A stretch of DNA of 64,000 nt from Intestinimonas butyriciproducens (GTDB lineage: Bacteria; Bacillota; Clostridia; Oscillospirales; Oscillospiraceae), in assembly GCF_004154955.1 (NCBI RefSeq), contig NZ_CP011524.1, forward strand, positions 2,232,001 to 2,296,000, in the 5' to 3' direction. Under the pieces are notes generated by a model. The model did no database searches, was not told where the DNA came from, and saw nothing but the letters and a program-made list of their open reading frames with translations. Position 1 is the first letter of the stretch, and each line of letters begins with the position of its first letter. The translations under genes were made by a program, and so were the position numbers. Below, piece after piece: positions 26,110 to 34,748 of this stretch.

Positions 26110-29100
26110 ATGAAGCGATTCGGCATCCGCGCCACCGCCCTGACCCTGGCCGCCTTGGTGGGGCTCTCCCCCATGGCATCGGCCTCTGTGGCCCTGGGCG
26201 ACGAACTACATAGCGGGACCGTGGAGCTGGCTCCCGGTTCCGAGCTCATCCGCCAGGTCTTTTGGAGCAATTCCAAATCCGATCTGCGCACAGAGCGCTA
26301 TATCACCTATACGCCCGGCCAGGGCGTCTACCCCGTGGTGGTTTATGGGGACAAGCTTCTGAGCAAGCAGACCCTTTCCACCATGGCCCAGACGCTGGAG
26401 GCCCAGGGCCACCGCGTGGTGGGCGGCGTAAACGGCGACTTTTTCGACATGTCCACCGGCAACGCCCTGGGCGTGCTCATCAGCGACGGTACGCTGCGCA
26501 CCACCGACGGCGCTCACTACGCCGTGGGCTTCCGGGAGGATGGGACCGCCTTCATCGGCTGGCCCAGCCTCTCCGTCACCGCCACCTTCTCCGGCTCCAC
26601 CATGCGGGTCACCGACGTGAACAAGACCCGTACCGCAGACGACGGCAAACATGAGGGCGGGCTCTATCTCTACACGGAAGACTACAGCACGACCACCCAG
26701 CACACCAGCGCGGGCTATGACATCATCCTCACCCCCATCACCGGGCAGGAGGGGGACACGGTGGACGTGGATCTGGAGGTCACCGACCCCGATGGCTACG
26801 AGGCCGACGGCACCGACGGCAGTCCGGATGAATCCGCCGCTGCGGACGGCGAGTCCGCCGCTGACTCCCAAAGTCTGAATGAAGAGGAGGCCCTCGCCGA
26901 GGGCACCCGCGAGGTGAGCCAGGTCACCGGTTCTCTGGTCCTCTCAGACACGCTGAAAGTGGGCGGCCGGGTATCCTGCACCGTGGACCAGGTGCTGGAA
27001 TCCTCCGCTTCCATCGATATCCCCGCCGGGAAGATGGTCCTCACCGTCAACAAGCAGAACAACGAGTGGCTGCTGGGCATGGTGAAGGGCCTCCAGCCCG
27101 GCGACCAGGTGGACATCGACGTGACCAGCACGGATACCCGCTGGAACGACGCAGTCACCGCCATCGGCGGCTATTACCGCATCGTCACCAATGGAGCGGT
27201 GGGTCCCCAGACCGACAACACCGCCAACCCCCGCACCGCCATCGGCATCAAAGCAGACGGAAGCGTGATCTTTTACGCCATCGACGGCCACCAGAGCGGC
27301 TACAGCGTCGGCGCCACGCTCACCCAGGTGGCCCAGAGGCTCATCGAGTTGGGCTGTGTGGACGCAGTAGGGTTGGACGGAGGCGGTTCTACCACCATCG
27401 GCGCCACCATGCCGGGCAATTCCAGCATGGAGATCCTGAATGTGCCCTCCGGCGGCTCCCAGCGAGCCGTCACCAACGGCATTTTCCTGGTCTCCGACCT
27501 GAAGCCGACTGGCACACTGGACCACTTCTACGTCACCCCCTATGACTCTATCGTCCTCTCCGGCGCGCAGGTGTCCCTGCGAGCCACCGCCATGGATCAA
27601 AACGGCTTCACGCTCTCCGACAGCGGCTCCGTCGCCTGGTCCATCCGCAACGGAGACGGACTGGTGGATGTAAGCGGCATCTTTACCGCGGGCAGCGAGA
27701 GCAGCACCACCCTGGTCACCGCCTCTTCCGGCAACGCGGAGGGGTCGGCCTCCGTCACCGTGGTCAAAACACCGGATTCCATCTCTCTCTCCAACGAGTC
27801 CACCGGCGCCCCCATCACCTCCCTGGCCCTCTCCCCGCTCCAGAGCGTGGACCTGAAGGCCAGCGCCGTCTATAAAAAAATCGCCCTCACCTCCCAGGAC
27901 ACCTGCTATGTCTGGACTGCCGATCCCTCCGCCGGCACGGTGGATGAAAACGGCGTTTTCACCGCCGCGGCCCAGAGCGGCTCCGGCAATCTGACCGTCA
28001 GCGCCGGCGGCCGCTCGGTTACCATTCCCGTCACGGTGTCCGGCCACATCCAGGAGCTGGACTCCTTTGAGACCGACGCGGGCCTCTCCGCCCTCGCCAG
28101 TACCGCCACCGCTGCCGTCAACGTCGAGACCTCTTCCGATCTGGTGCGGTACGGCCAGCGCAGCGTCCGGGTGGACTACAACGCCTCCGAGGGCGGCACT
28201 GCCACGGTAGAGTCTAACCTGGTCATCCCCTCCGGCGAGCGGTATCTGGGCCTTTGGGTCTACGGCGACGGCTCCGTCAACGCCCTTACCGCTACTGTGA
28301 CGGATACCAGCGGCGCCGCCAGCGACATTGTGCTCACCGGCCTGGACTTCACCGGCTGGAAGCAGGTCACCGCCGCCCTGCCTGAAAATGCGGCCTCCAT
28401 CCGCTCCCTGAACATCATCTACAGCGGCGGCGAGAAGTCCATCGGTACCCTCTACCTGGATCAGTTTACCACCGCCAATGAGGACCTGACCGATACCACG
28501 CCTCCCGCCGTGACAGTGCAGGTGGACGGCACCAAGCTCACCGCCTATGTCTCCGACAACGTGGATAAGAGCTTTGCCGCCGCCGCCATCTCCCTCACCC
28601 GGGACGGCGAGCCCGTGTCCTTCAACTGGAAGGCGGAAAGCGGTACGCTCACCGCCACACTGCCCGCGGACGACGGGCGGCTCCATCGGGTCACCGTCAC
28701 CGCAGTGGACCAGAGCGGCAACATCGGCCGAGGCTCCGCCGACATTCTGCCCGATGCTCTGACCGGCGATCCCGACGACGCGGCCATCCCCGCCGACCAG
28801 GGCCCCTTCGTGGATATGATCTCTCACTGGGCCGGCCTCTACACCACGTACCTCTATAACATGGGCGTGGTGCAGGGCCTGGAGTCGGTGGCGGGCACCG
28901 TGTTCCAGCCCGACAAGAACATCACCCGGGGCGAATTCGCCCTGATGGTGGCCCGCTGGATGGGCCTGGACCTCACCTCCTACTCCAACGTGGAGCTCCC
29001 CTTCGCCGACGCCTCTTCCATCGCCTCCTGGGCCCTGGATGGTATGAAGGCCATGTATGCCGAAGGGATCATCAAGGGCAGTCTGGATTCGGGTACCCTG

Positions 29101-29346
29101 GTGGTCCGGGCCAACGACTCCATCAGCCGCGCAGAGGCCATGACCATCCTGGGCCGTATCCAGAATAAGGGGTACGTCCGGTCCGAGCTCACCTTCTCCG
29201 ATGCCGGCGATGTGGCCTCCTGGGCGCTCCCCTATGTTCAGTCCCTGGTGGGGCAGGGGATCATCTCCGGCTACGACAACCAGCTCCGCCCCAACGATCC
29301 CGTCAAGCGGGGCGAAGTGGCAAAGATGCTCTACTGCATGCTCTGA
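26110..29346 (+). CDS. SLH-anchored phosphodiester glycosidase with Ig-like domains
   Basis: A 1078-residue secreted wall protein. A signal peptide (1-25, cleavage near ASA) leads to a phosphodiester glycosidase (NAGPA/DUF2233) domain, with VVGGVNGDFFDMSTGNALG near 110 and VGLDGGGSTTIG near 420. An acidic insert of about 40 residues, rich in Asp, Glu, Ser and Ala, interrupts it around 235-280. Two bacterial Ig-like regions and a beta-sandwich segment follow. Three S-layer homology repeats close the protein (about residues 895-1078, each with TRGEFALMVARWMG or similar). It likely trims phosphodiester-linked sugars at the cell surface. Confidence 0.88.
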   Translation: MKRFGIRATALTLAALVGLSPMASASVALGDELHSGTVELAPGSELIRQVFWSNSKSDLRTERYITYTPGQGVYPVVVYGDKLLSKQTLSTMAQTLEAQGHRVVGGVNGDFFDMSTGNALGVLISDGTLRTTDGAHYAVGFREDGTAFIGWPSLSVTATFSGSTMRVTDVNKTRTADDGKHEGGLYLYTEDYSTTTQHTSAGYDIILTPITGQEGDTVDVDLEVTDPDGYEADGTDGSPDESAAADGESAADSQSLNEEEALAEGTREVSQVTGSLVLSDTLKVGGRVSCTVDQVLESSASIDIPAGKMVLTVNKQNNEWLLGMVKGLQPGDQVDIDVTSTDTRWNDAVTAIGGYYRIVTNGAVGPQTDNTANPRTAIGIKADGSVIFYAIDGHQSGYSVGATLTQVAQRLIELGCVDAVGLDGGGSTTIGATMPGNSSMEILNVPSGGSQRAVTNGIFLVSDLKPTGTLDHFYVTPYDSIVLSGAQVSLRATAMDQNGFTLSDSGSVAWSIRNGDGLVDVSGIFTAGSESSTTLVTASSGNAEGSASVTVVKTPDSISLSNESTGAPITSLALSPLQSVDLKASAVYKKIALTSQDTCYVWTADPSAGTVDENGVFTAAAQSGSGNLTVSAGGRSVTIPVTVSGHIQELDSFETDAGLSALASTATAAVNVETSSDLVRYGQRSVRVDYNASEGGTATVESNLVIPSGERYLGLWVYGDGSVNALTATVTDTSGAASDIVLTGLDFTGWKQVTAALPENAASIRSLNIIYSGGEKSIGTLYLDQFTTANEDLTDTTPPAVTVQVDGTKLTAYVSDNVDKSFAAAAISLTRDGEPVSFNWKAESGTLTATLPADDGRLHRVTVTAVDQSGNIGRGSADILPDALTGDPDDAAIPADQGPFVDMISHWAGLYTTYLYNMGVVQGLESVAGTVFQPDKNITRGEFALMVARWMGLDLTSYSNVELPFADASSIASWALDGMKAMYAEGIIKGSLDSGTLVVRANDSISRAEAMTILGRIQNKGYVRSELTFSDAGDVASWALPYVQSLVGQGIISGYDNQLRPNDPVKRGEVAKMLYCML

Positions 29347-29408
29347 TCTCCACCCCGGTTCCACCCACCAGCAGAGCTGGTTCTGTTCGCTTAAGCTATC
29401 CAATATCC

Positions 29409-29463
29409 AAACGAAGTATCAGCCCGGCTGAGGCAGTGCTCCAGCCGGGCTGATACTTCGTTT
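29409..29463. terminator. Bidirectional terminator
   Basis: A 22-bp stem AAACGAAGTATCAGCCCGGCTG and its complement with an 11-base loop. It ends both the SLH gene and the convergent GntP operon. Confidence 0.88.
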
Positions 29464-29467
29464 ATAC

Positions 29468-30784
29468 TCAGGGCAGATTGGGGAAAAGTGTAAACAAAAC
29501 AATGGTGACCACCGTTGCAATGATCGGGGTTACAACCGTAAGTGCGAAGATGGGCATATAGCCGTCCTTGTGTGTCTCATGCGACACGCCGTTGAGTACA
29601 GTGACTACAAAACCATTGTGGGGCAGCGTGTCCAGTCCGGACGAGGCCACCAGCATCGTCCGGTGAAGGGCCGGCAGGGGAACCACTCCGCCATAGAGCT
29701 CCAGCAGGATGGGGGCCGCGATGCCCAAGCCGCCGGAACCGGAACCGCACACCCCGGCCAGTACTGTGGTAGCGATGGCGACCGCCAGCAGGGGCGGCCC
29801 GGGTATATTGGTCATGGCGGAAATGATCGCGTCAAAGCCTATGGCGGCTTTTACAACAGAGCCGAAAGCGACTACGCTGGAGGTATTGCACACCGAGGTG
29901 ATGGCGTTCTTTACTGCGTCACCTGCATACTGCATGATCGGGCGATGCTCGGTCCTGTACTTGCGCATCAGCAGATAGGCCAGAACCGCTCCCAGGAATA
30001 CGCCGTACTCCACCTCGATCAGGCTGCCGTCTCCCACAGGGATATTAATGGCAATCAGCGTCAAGACAAGGGGCAGCAATGCCCTCCACGCCTCGGGCAC
30101 CTCCACATTGTCCTCAAATTTGTCGATATCCTTGGCCACAAAGTGCTCGCCGTTCTTTTGGGCCGAACCGATCATGGAATTGAGCCATACCGTTCCGATG
30201 ACCAGCACCAGGCCGGTGGCAATAAAGCCAATTACCGCGCCGTCCATCAGTGTGGTGCCCAGGGCCTTCATCAATACCACTTGGCCAACCTGCGGATTGC
30301 CTGGGCCGATACTGGAGAAGGTGCAGCAGCCAAAGATGATGGTGCCCGGAATAAAGCGGCGGGGAATGTCGGCGGCGCGGTAGACTTCCAGCGCTATGGG
30401 GAACACCGCGAAGCAGACCACAAAGCCCGCAATACCGCCATAGGTCAGGATTCCCACAGACAGGATAACCGCCAGGGTCGCCTGCTTTTTACCCAGCGTG
30501 CGGATGATCAGCCGGGCGATGGACTTTGCCCCCTGGGTTATCTCGTATACGGTCCCCATCAGCGCGCCCGCCAGGAAAATCAAGAAGTTGTTTTGGACAA
30601 ACGAGGCGAACCCGGACATGTAGTTTATTGCCAGCGCGTCATATAAGTCGATGTGGCCGGTAATGGCGACGAGCAAAGAGCAGGCAACTGCCACAACCAG
30701 CAAGTTGACTCCGCGCATAACCAGATAGGAGAGAAGCACAAGCGCGGCTATAATGCCAATAATGCTGACAGCTTGCCATAACAT
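29468..30784 (-). CDS. GntP-family permease (second of two)
   Basis: A 438-residue, about 12-TM carboxylate transporter. Family features are FLAGALMGTVYEITQGAKSIAR, YGGIAGFVVCFAVFPIALEV and the C-terminal ASSGLDTLPHNGFVVTVL. ATG 30784 (MLWQAVSIIG) follows AAAGGAG. It is last in the minus-strand arm driven by a sigma-54 promoter. GntP proteins carry gluconate, 3-hydroxybutyrate or D-serine; here the likely ligand is a short hydroxy acid that is later activated to a CoA ester. About 31 percent or so identity to the partner is my impression only, not computed; the two are clearly paralogous. Confidence 0.88.
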   Translation of the reverse strand: MLWQAVSIIGIIAALVLLSYLVMRGVNLLVVAVACSLLVAITGHIDLYDALAINYMSGFASFVQNNFLIFLAGALMGTVYEITQGAKSIARLIIRTLGKKQATLAVILSVGILTYGGIAGFVVCFAVFPIALEVYRAADIPRRFIPGTIIFGCCTFSSIGPGNPQVGQVVLMKALGTTLMDGAVIGFIATGLVLVIGTVWLNSMIGSAQKNGEHFVAKDIDKFEDNVEVPEAWRALLPLVLTLIAINIPVGDGSLIEVEYGVFLGAVLAYLLMRKYRTEHRPIMQYAGDAVKNAITSVCNTSSVVAFGSVVKAAIGFDAIISAMTNIPGPPLLAVAIATTVLAGVCGSGSGGLGIAAPILLELYGGVVPLPALHRTMLVASSGLDTLPHNGFVVTVLNGVSHETHKDGYMPIFALTVVTPIIATVVTIVLFTLFPNLP

Positions 30785-30880
30785 AAGCGTTCTCCTTTCC
30801 AACTCCCAGCCGGCCCTGTCCGCAAAAGTCGGCTCAGGGGCCGGCCGGGATTTCTCTGCTTTTCCGTTATGGCGGCGCGA

Positions 30881-32095
30881 TTACCGGACGATGGTCGTCT
30901 GTGCGTCGTTCAGCGCCTTGATCTGGTCCTCGCTATAACCCAATGCTTTCAGGATCTCGGCAGAATGCTCTCCGAGCAGAGGGGCGTTCAGGTGGGGCGC
31001 GGGGACGCAGTCGCCGAATTTGACCGGGGTCCCAACCACCAGATCCTCCTTGCCCTCGCGGGTAATATACTTGTAGATAAACCCGTTTTCCCAGGCCTGG
31101 GGATCATCAATGGTGTCCTTAATGTGGTTTACTCTGTCATAGGCAATATCGTTTTCGGTCAGCAGCTTCGCCCACTCGTCGTAGTCCTTTGTGGCAAAGA
31201 CCTCATCCAGGATATCCACAAAGGCCCTGGAGTTGATCTTGGCGGCGGCCTCAGTGTTGAACCGCTCGTCGGAGATCAGATCCTCCCGCCCGATCATTTT
31301 GCATACCACCGGGAAATAGCGGTCATAAATGACCGTGCCCATCATGACCCAGGTGCCGTCCTTGCAGCGGTAGGTATTGCGCAGCGGGCTGTCGGGGAGT
31401 TTGCGGGACTTGGGCCAGGGATTGCCGTGATTCACAGCCTGGAACACAGCGGAATTCGCCCACAGTCCCTGTCCATACAGGGAGGTCACTACTCGCTCGC
31501 CCTGACCGGTCTTGGCCTGCTGGTAGCAGGCCGCCGCGATGCCAGCCGCCAGAGAGCAGGCCGTCGTAAAGTCTCCGAGGGCGAACGGGGGCGTGAGCGG
31601 CAGTTCTCCGTTCTCCGAGAAATCAATCATAGCGCCAGAGCGAGCCCAGAAGGCCACCGTGTCAAACCCGGCGTTGTTGGCGGCGGGCCCATACAGGCCG
31701 AAGCCGGTCAGCACGGCCCAGATGATGTGGGGGTGCTTGGCGTGCATCTCCTCCCAGCCGATCCCCAGCTTATCCAGCGCACGGATACGATAGTTGGAGA
31801 CAAAGACGTTTGCGCTGGCCAGCAGTTTGTCCATGACCGCCTTGCCCTCCGGGTGCTTCAGGTTCAAGGGCAGAGACTTTTTGTTGGCGTTGATGAGTTC
31901 GGCGTGAGGGTTATCCAGCTCATCTGCCCGCATGCCCAGCACTTTGCTGGTATAGCGCCCTGCCTCGCCCTCCAGGGGTTCGACCTTGATTACCTCGGCG
32001 CCCCAGTCTGCAAGCATCTTACAGGCAGCCGGTCCGGCGCCATGGGTGCAGAAATCGATCACGCGGATACCCTTCAGCGGTTGATGGAAACTCAT
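30881..32095 (-). CDS. Family III CoA-transferase (CaiB/BaiF type)
   Basis: A 404-residue CoA-transferase. It moves CoA from one acyl group to another through an aspartyl anhydride. The N terminus LKGIRVIDFCTHGAGPAACKMLADWGAEVIKVE is typical. The catalytic Asp is D145 in GFDTVAFWARSG. ALGDFTTACSLAAGIAAA follows, as in CaiB. ATG 32095 follows AGGAG. It sits between the two GntP permease genes. It would load the imported acid with CoA taken from a product CoA ester, so no ATP is spent in steady state; the ligase of the other arm could prime the cycle. Confidence 0.92.
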   Translation of the reverse strand: MSFHQPLKGIRVIDFCTHGAGPAACKMLADWGAEVIKVEPLEGEAGRYTSKVLGMRADELDNPHAELINANKKSLPLNLKHPEGKAVMDKLLASANVFVSNYRIRALDKLGIGWEEMHAKHPHIIWAVLTGFGLYGPAANNAGFDTVAFWARSGAMIDFSENGELPLTPPFALGDFTTACSLAAGIAAACYQQAKTGQGERVVTSLYGQGLWANSAVFQAVNHGNPWPKSRKLPDSPLRNTYRCKDGTWVMMGTVIYDRYFPVVCKMIGREDLISDERFNTEAAAKINSRAFVDILDEVFATKDYDEWAKLLTENDIAYDRVNHIKDTIDDPQAWENGFIYKYITREGKEDLVVGTPVKFGDCVPAPHLNAPLLGEHSAEILKALGYSEDQIKALNDAQTTIVR

Positions 32096-32172
32096 GATTC
32101 AACAACTCCTTTTCTATAAATGATAAGTAGATGAGCGGCAACGGAACCCTTTGGGACGTGGAACATGCCTGC

Positions 32173-33486
32173 TTAGATGTAGAAGCCCATGATTGACATT
32201 ACAATGATGCCGACGATGACCGCGCACAGGTTTGCCAGCGTACAGAAGGCAAAGGAATACTTGTAGCAGGCACTGTATGTGTCGTGGGCGATGCCGGTGA
32301 TGGTGGTATTGATGAAGCCGCAGTTGGGCAGTGTCCCGGTGACATGGCCGGTCGCGTTGACAATGCGGCCCACCATCGACAGATTCAGCCCCATATCCCC
32401 GTAAATTCCGGCCAGCGTGGGCCCGATCAGGCTCGTTCCGCCGGTGGCGCCGCCGGTCACGCCACAAATCAGCCCGGCACACACGGCCGCAGAGATCAAC
32501 GGGTTGCCGCCCATGCCCACCAGTGCGTTCAGCAGGAAACTGAAGCCCACGACCGACTGGGCCACGGTGCCCACGGCGGCCATTGCCGCCGTATTGCCGA
32601 TGGAGGTTAGGGCATTCTGAAAGGCATCGCCGATATGGGCGACGAGCGCTTTGTCGTCGCTTTTATGCCGGAACATCAGCAGGATGGCCACCACAGCGCC
32701 TACGAAAATACCAAATGCGGTGGGCAGGATCGCCTTGCCGTTAACCTTCACATTGATGGTGACCAGAGCCACGACCAGCGGGATAAGCGCTAGGATGCCG
32801 TTAGGGAGGGCCGCATCGGATTCGGGCACATCCCATTTGGTGGCCACAAAGCCCTTCCCCCTGGCGCGGGCCCGTCCAATAAAGACCGCCAGAAGCAGGC
32901 ACGTGACGAGCAGGCTGGCCACTGCCATGATGATGCTTGGAACCGGAGCGCCCATCAGGGAGGTCTGGAAGTTGGTCGCATAGATGTTGTTCACGGGCTG
33001 GGCGCTTCCCGGACCCCAACTGGAGATCGTGCAGCACCCGGCGATTACGATGCCGGGGATCATGCTGCGGGGCAGGTCCGCCTCCCGGAATATCTCAACC
33101 GCGATAGGGAATACGGAGAATGCCAGCACAAAGCCCGCAATTCCCCCCCAAGTCATCACCACAATGGCCAGAAAAATTGCATATGGGGCAAATCTCACCG
33201 TGAACAGCTTGATGAACAGCCGGGCCACCGCCTTGGCCCCGCCGGTGATCTCATATGCCTTGCCCATCAGGGCGCCGGCGGCAAAGACCATAAAGTTACC
33301 CGTGATAAAGTTGACAAACCCGGTCATGAAGTCCGTCAGGAGCGCCGACTCCAGAGAGATCCCGCCGGTCAGGGCGATGACTACGGAGGCGAGCAGGGCG
33401 GAAATGAATACGGAAAGTCCTTTCATGGAGCAGAAAATCAGTACGGCCAGCCCAAGAAAGATACCAATAATGCTGACAGCAGTCAT
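32173..33486 (-). CDS. GntP-family permease (first of two)
   Basis: A 437-residue paralogue of the permease at 29468-30784. Features: FAAGALMGKAYEITGGAKAVARLF, WGGIAGFVLAFSVFPIAVEI, GGATGGTSLIGPTLAGI and TLPNCGFINTTITGI. The motif TLPNCGF replaces TLPHNGF of the other copy, so the binding sites differ. ATG 33486. Two different permeases in one operon suggest import of substrate and export of product, or two related acids. Confidence 0.88.
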   Translation of the reverse strand: MTAVSIIGIFLGLAVLIFCSMKGLSVFISALLASVVIALTGGISLESALLTDFMTGFVNFITGNFMVFAAGALMGKAYEITGGAKAVARLFIKLFTVRFAPYAIFLAIVVMTWGGIAGFVLAFSVFPIAVEIFREADLPRSMIPGIVIAGCCTISSWGPGSAQPVNNIYATNFQTSLMGAPVPSIIMAVASLLVTCLLLAVFIGRARARGKGFVATKWDVPESDAALPNGILALIPLVVALVTINVKVNGKAILPTAFGIFVGAVVAILLMFRHKSDDKALVAHIGDAFQNALTSIGNTAAMAAVGTVAQSVVGFSFLLNALVGMGGNPLISAAVCAGLICGVTGGATGGTSLIGPTLAGIYGDMGLNLSMVGRIVNATGHVTGTLPNCGFINTTITGIAHDTYSACYKYSFAFCTLANLCAVIVGIIVMSIMGFYI

Positions 33487-33553
33487 AAGGCCATCATTCT
33501 CCTCTTCTGATTGAAGTATTAAAGGTGCTGCGCTTCGGTCAGAGCCGCTTCGT

Positions 33554-34336
33554 TTACCGGTTCCGGAATACCGGTGCCCGCTTTTCGAAGAACGCCTTTA
33601 CGCCTTCCTTCGCGTCCTGTGTCTCCGCCAGCATCCCGTTGAGCTCAGCCTCCAGCTTCAAGCCGTCGGCCAGAGCCATGGCCTGCCCCTGCGTGACCAG
33701 GCGCTTACAAGTGCGCACGGCGATGGGCGCGTTTTTCAGGATGTCCCGCATCATGGCATCGGCCTGCTGTGCCAGCTCCTCCCCAGGCACCACCTTGTTT
33801 ACCAGGCCGATGGAGAGCGCCTCCACCGCCTTCACCTTGCGCCCGGTGAACAGCATTTCCTTGGCTATCCCGCTGCCCACCAGCCGGGGCAGGCGCTGAG
33901 TGCCGCCGTAACAGGGTGCGACGCCCAGTGTCACCTCCGGAAGGCCAAAGACCGCCTTGTCGCTTGCGATCCGAATGTCACAGGCCAGGGCCAGCTCTGT
34001 CCCGCCGCCCAGGGCATAACCGTTTACAGCGGCGATGATGGGCTTATCCATGGCCTCGAACTTGTCGAACAGGCGGTGAGCCTGCGTGGACATGGCGATC
34101 GTCTCTTCTCCCTTGGCGTCAATGCGTATTTCAGAGATGTCGTTCCCCGCGATAAAGGCACGGCCTACGCCGGTGATGATGACACCCAGGACGCTGTCAT
34201 CGGCGGCAATCCTGTCGATGGCAGCCTCTAGCTCCTCCTTTGTCTGCATCCGAAGCGCATTCAACACTTCGGGCCGGTTGATTGTCAGGTATGCCACACC
34301 GTCTCGCACTTCACAAATGATATCTTGGTAATCCAT
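33554..34336 (-). CDS. Enoyl-CoA hydratase/isomerase (crotonase family, CaiD-like)
   Basis: A 260-residue crotonase. The oxyanion-hole segments AFIAGNDISEI and ALGGGTELALACDIRIA are present; the catalytic Glu pair is seen as GGGTEL and LPEVTLG. Hydratases of this kind act on trans-2-enoyl-CoA, usually giving the (S)-3-hydroxy isomer, or dehydrate carnitinyl-CoA in CaiD. ATG 34336 follows GAGGGGGA. First gene of the minus-strand arm and nearest its sigma-54 promoter. Confidence 0.92.
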   Translation of the reverse strand: MDYQDIICEVRDGVAYLTINRPEVLNALRMQTKEELEAAIDRIAADDSVLGVIITGVGRAFIAGNDISEIRIDAKGEETIAMSTQAHRLFDKFEAMDKPIIAAVNGYALGGGTELALACDIRIASDKAVFGLPEVTLGVAPCYGGTQRLPRLVGSGIAKEMLFTGRKVKAVEALSIGLVNKVVPGEELAQQADAMMRDILKNAPIAVRTCKRLVTQGQAMALADGLKLEAELNGMLAETQDAKEGVKAFFEKRAPVFRNR

Positions 34337-34407
34337 ACTCAATCCCCCTCTGCTTTCTTTTTTGTCGTTCTGCTTGCGGATGTACTCCAGATTCTGCAAA
34401 GAATATA

Positions 34408-34423
34408 TGCAAGCGCCATGCCA
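34408..34423 (-). promoter_or_regulatory. Sigma-54 promoter of the crotonase/GntP/CoA-transferase arm
   Basis: On the minus strand TGGCATGGCGCTTGCA matches the -24/-12 consensus TGGCACR-N4-TTGCW with one mismatch in the first block. GG and GC are exactly 12 bases apart. It lies 72 bases before the crotonase start. The AcoR-like regulator beside it carries the sigma-54 contact motif. Confidence 0.82.
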
Positions 34424-34556
34424 AGTCTGGGGCATCTGCCGGAGTCCTTCCGGTTTCATTGGAAGTCCAGGCCCCTTGACTCGCCCAACCCCCCAAGGCT
34501 CTACGCAGTACATAAATCGCATCTGCCGGCCTCTGTGCCCGAGCTGTGTCACTGAC

Positions 34557-34577
34557 TGTCCCAATTTGCGCGGAACA
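34557..34577. promoter_or_regulatory. Candidate upstream activator site for the sigma-54 regulator
   Basis: TGTCCC-N9-GGAACA (one mismatch from a perfect repeat) lies about 135-150 bases upstream of the minus-strand sigma-54 promoter, a normal distance for enhancer-binding proteins. A second pair, GTGTCAC and GTGACAC (34546-34552 and 34590-34596), flanks it. The site is inferred from symmetry only. Confidence 0.35.
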
Positions 34578-34748
34578 ACGTCCCATTTTGTGACACCCTC
34601 GTGCCCGCTCCCATTCCATTCCGCCCCCTCCCCAGTTAAAATTTTGTTATTTTATTCTCAAATATTGTATGCTATAATTTTACTTCAAGGTGGGATGGAA
34701 CGATTGCATGCGGCCTGCCTCATTCGTATTTTACAGGGAGTGATAGCC

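Noticed and set aside
26944-29403. Long minus-strand open frame of 819 codons opposite the SLH glycosidase
   Set aside because: Antisense shadow of a confirmed gene; the translation is Gly/Ala/His-rich and featureless, with no ribosome binding site.
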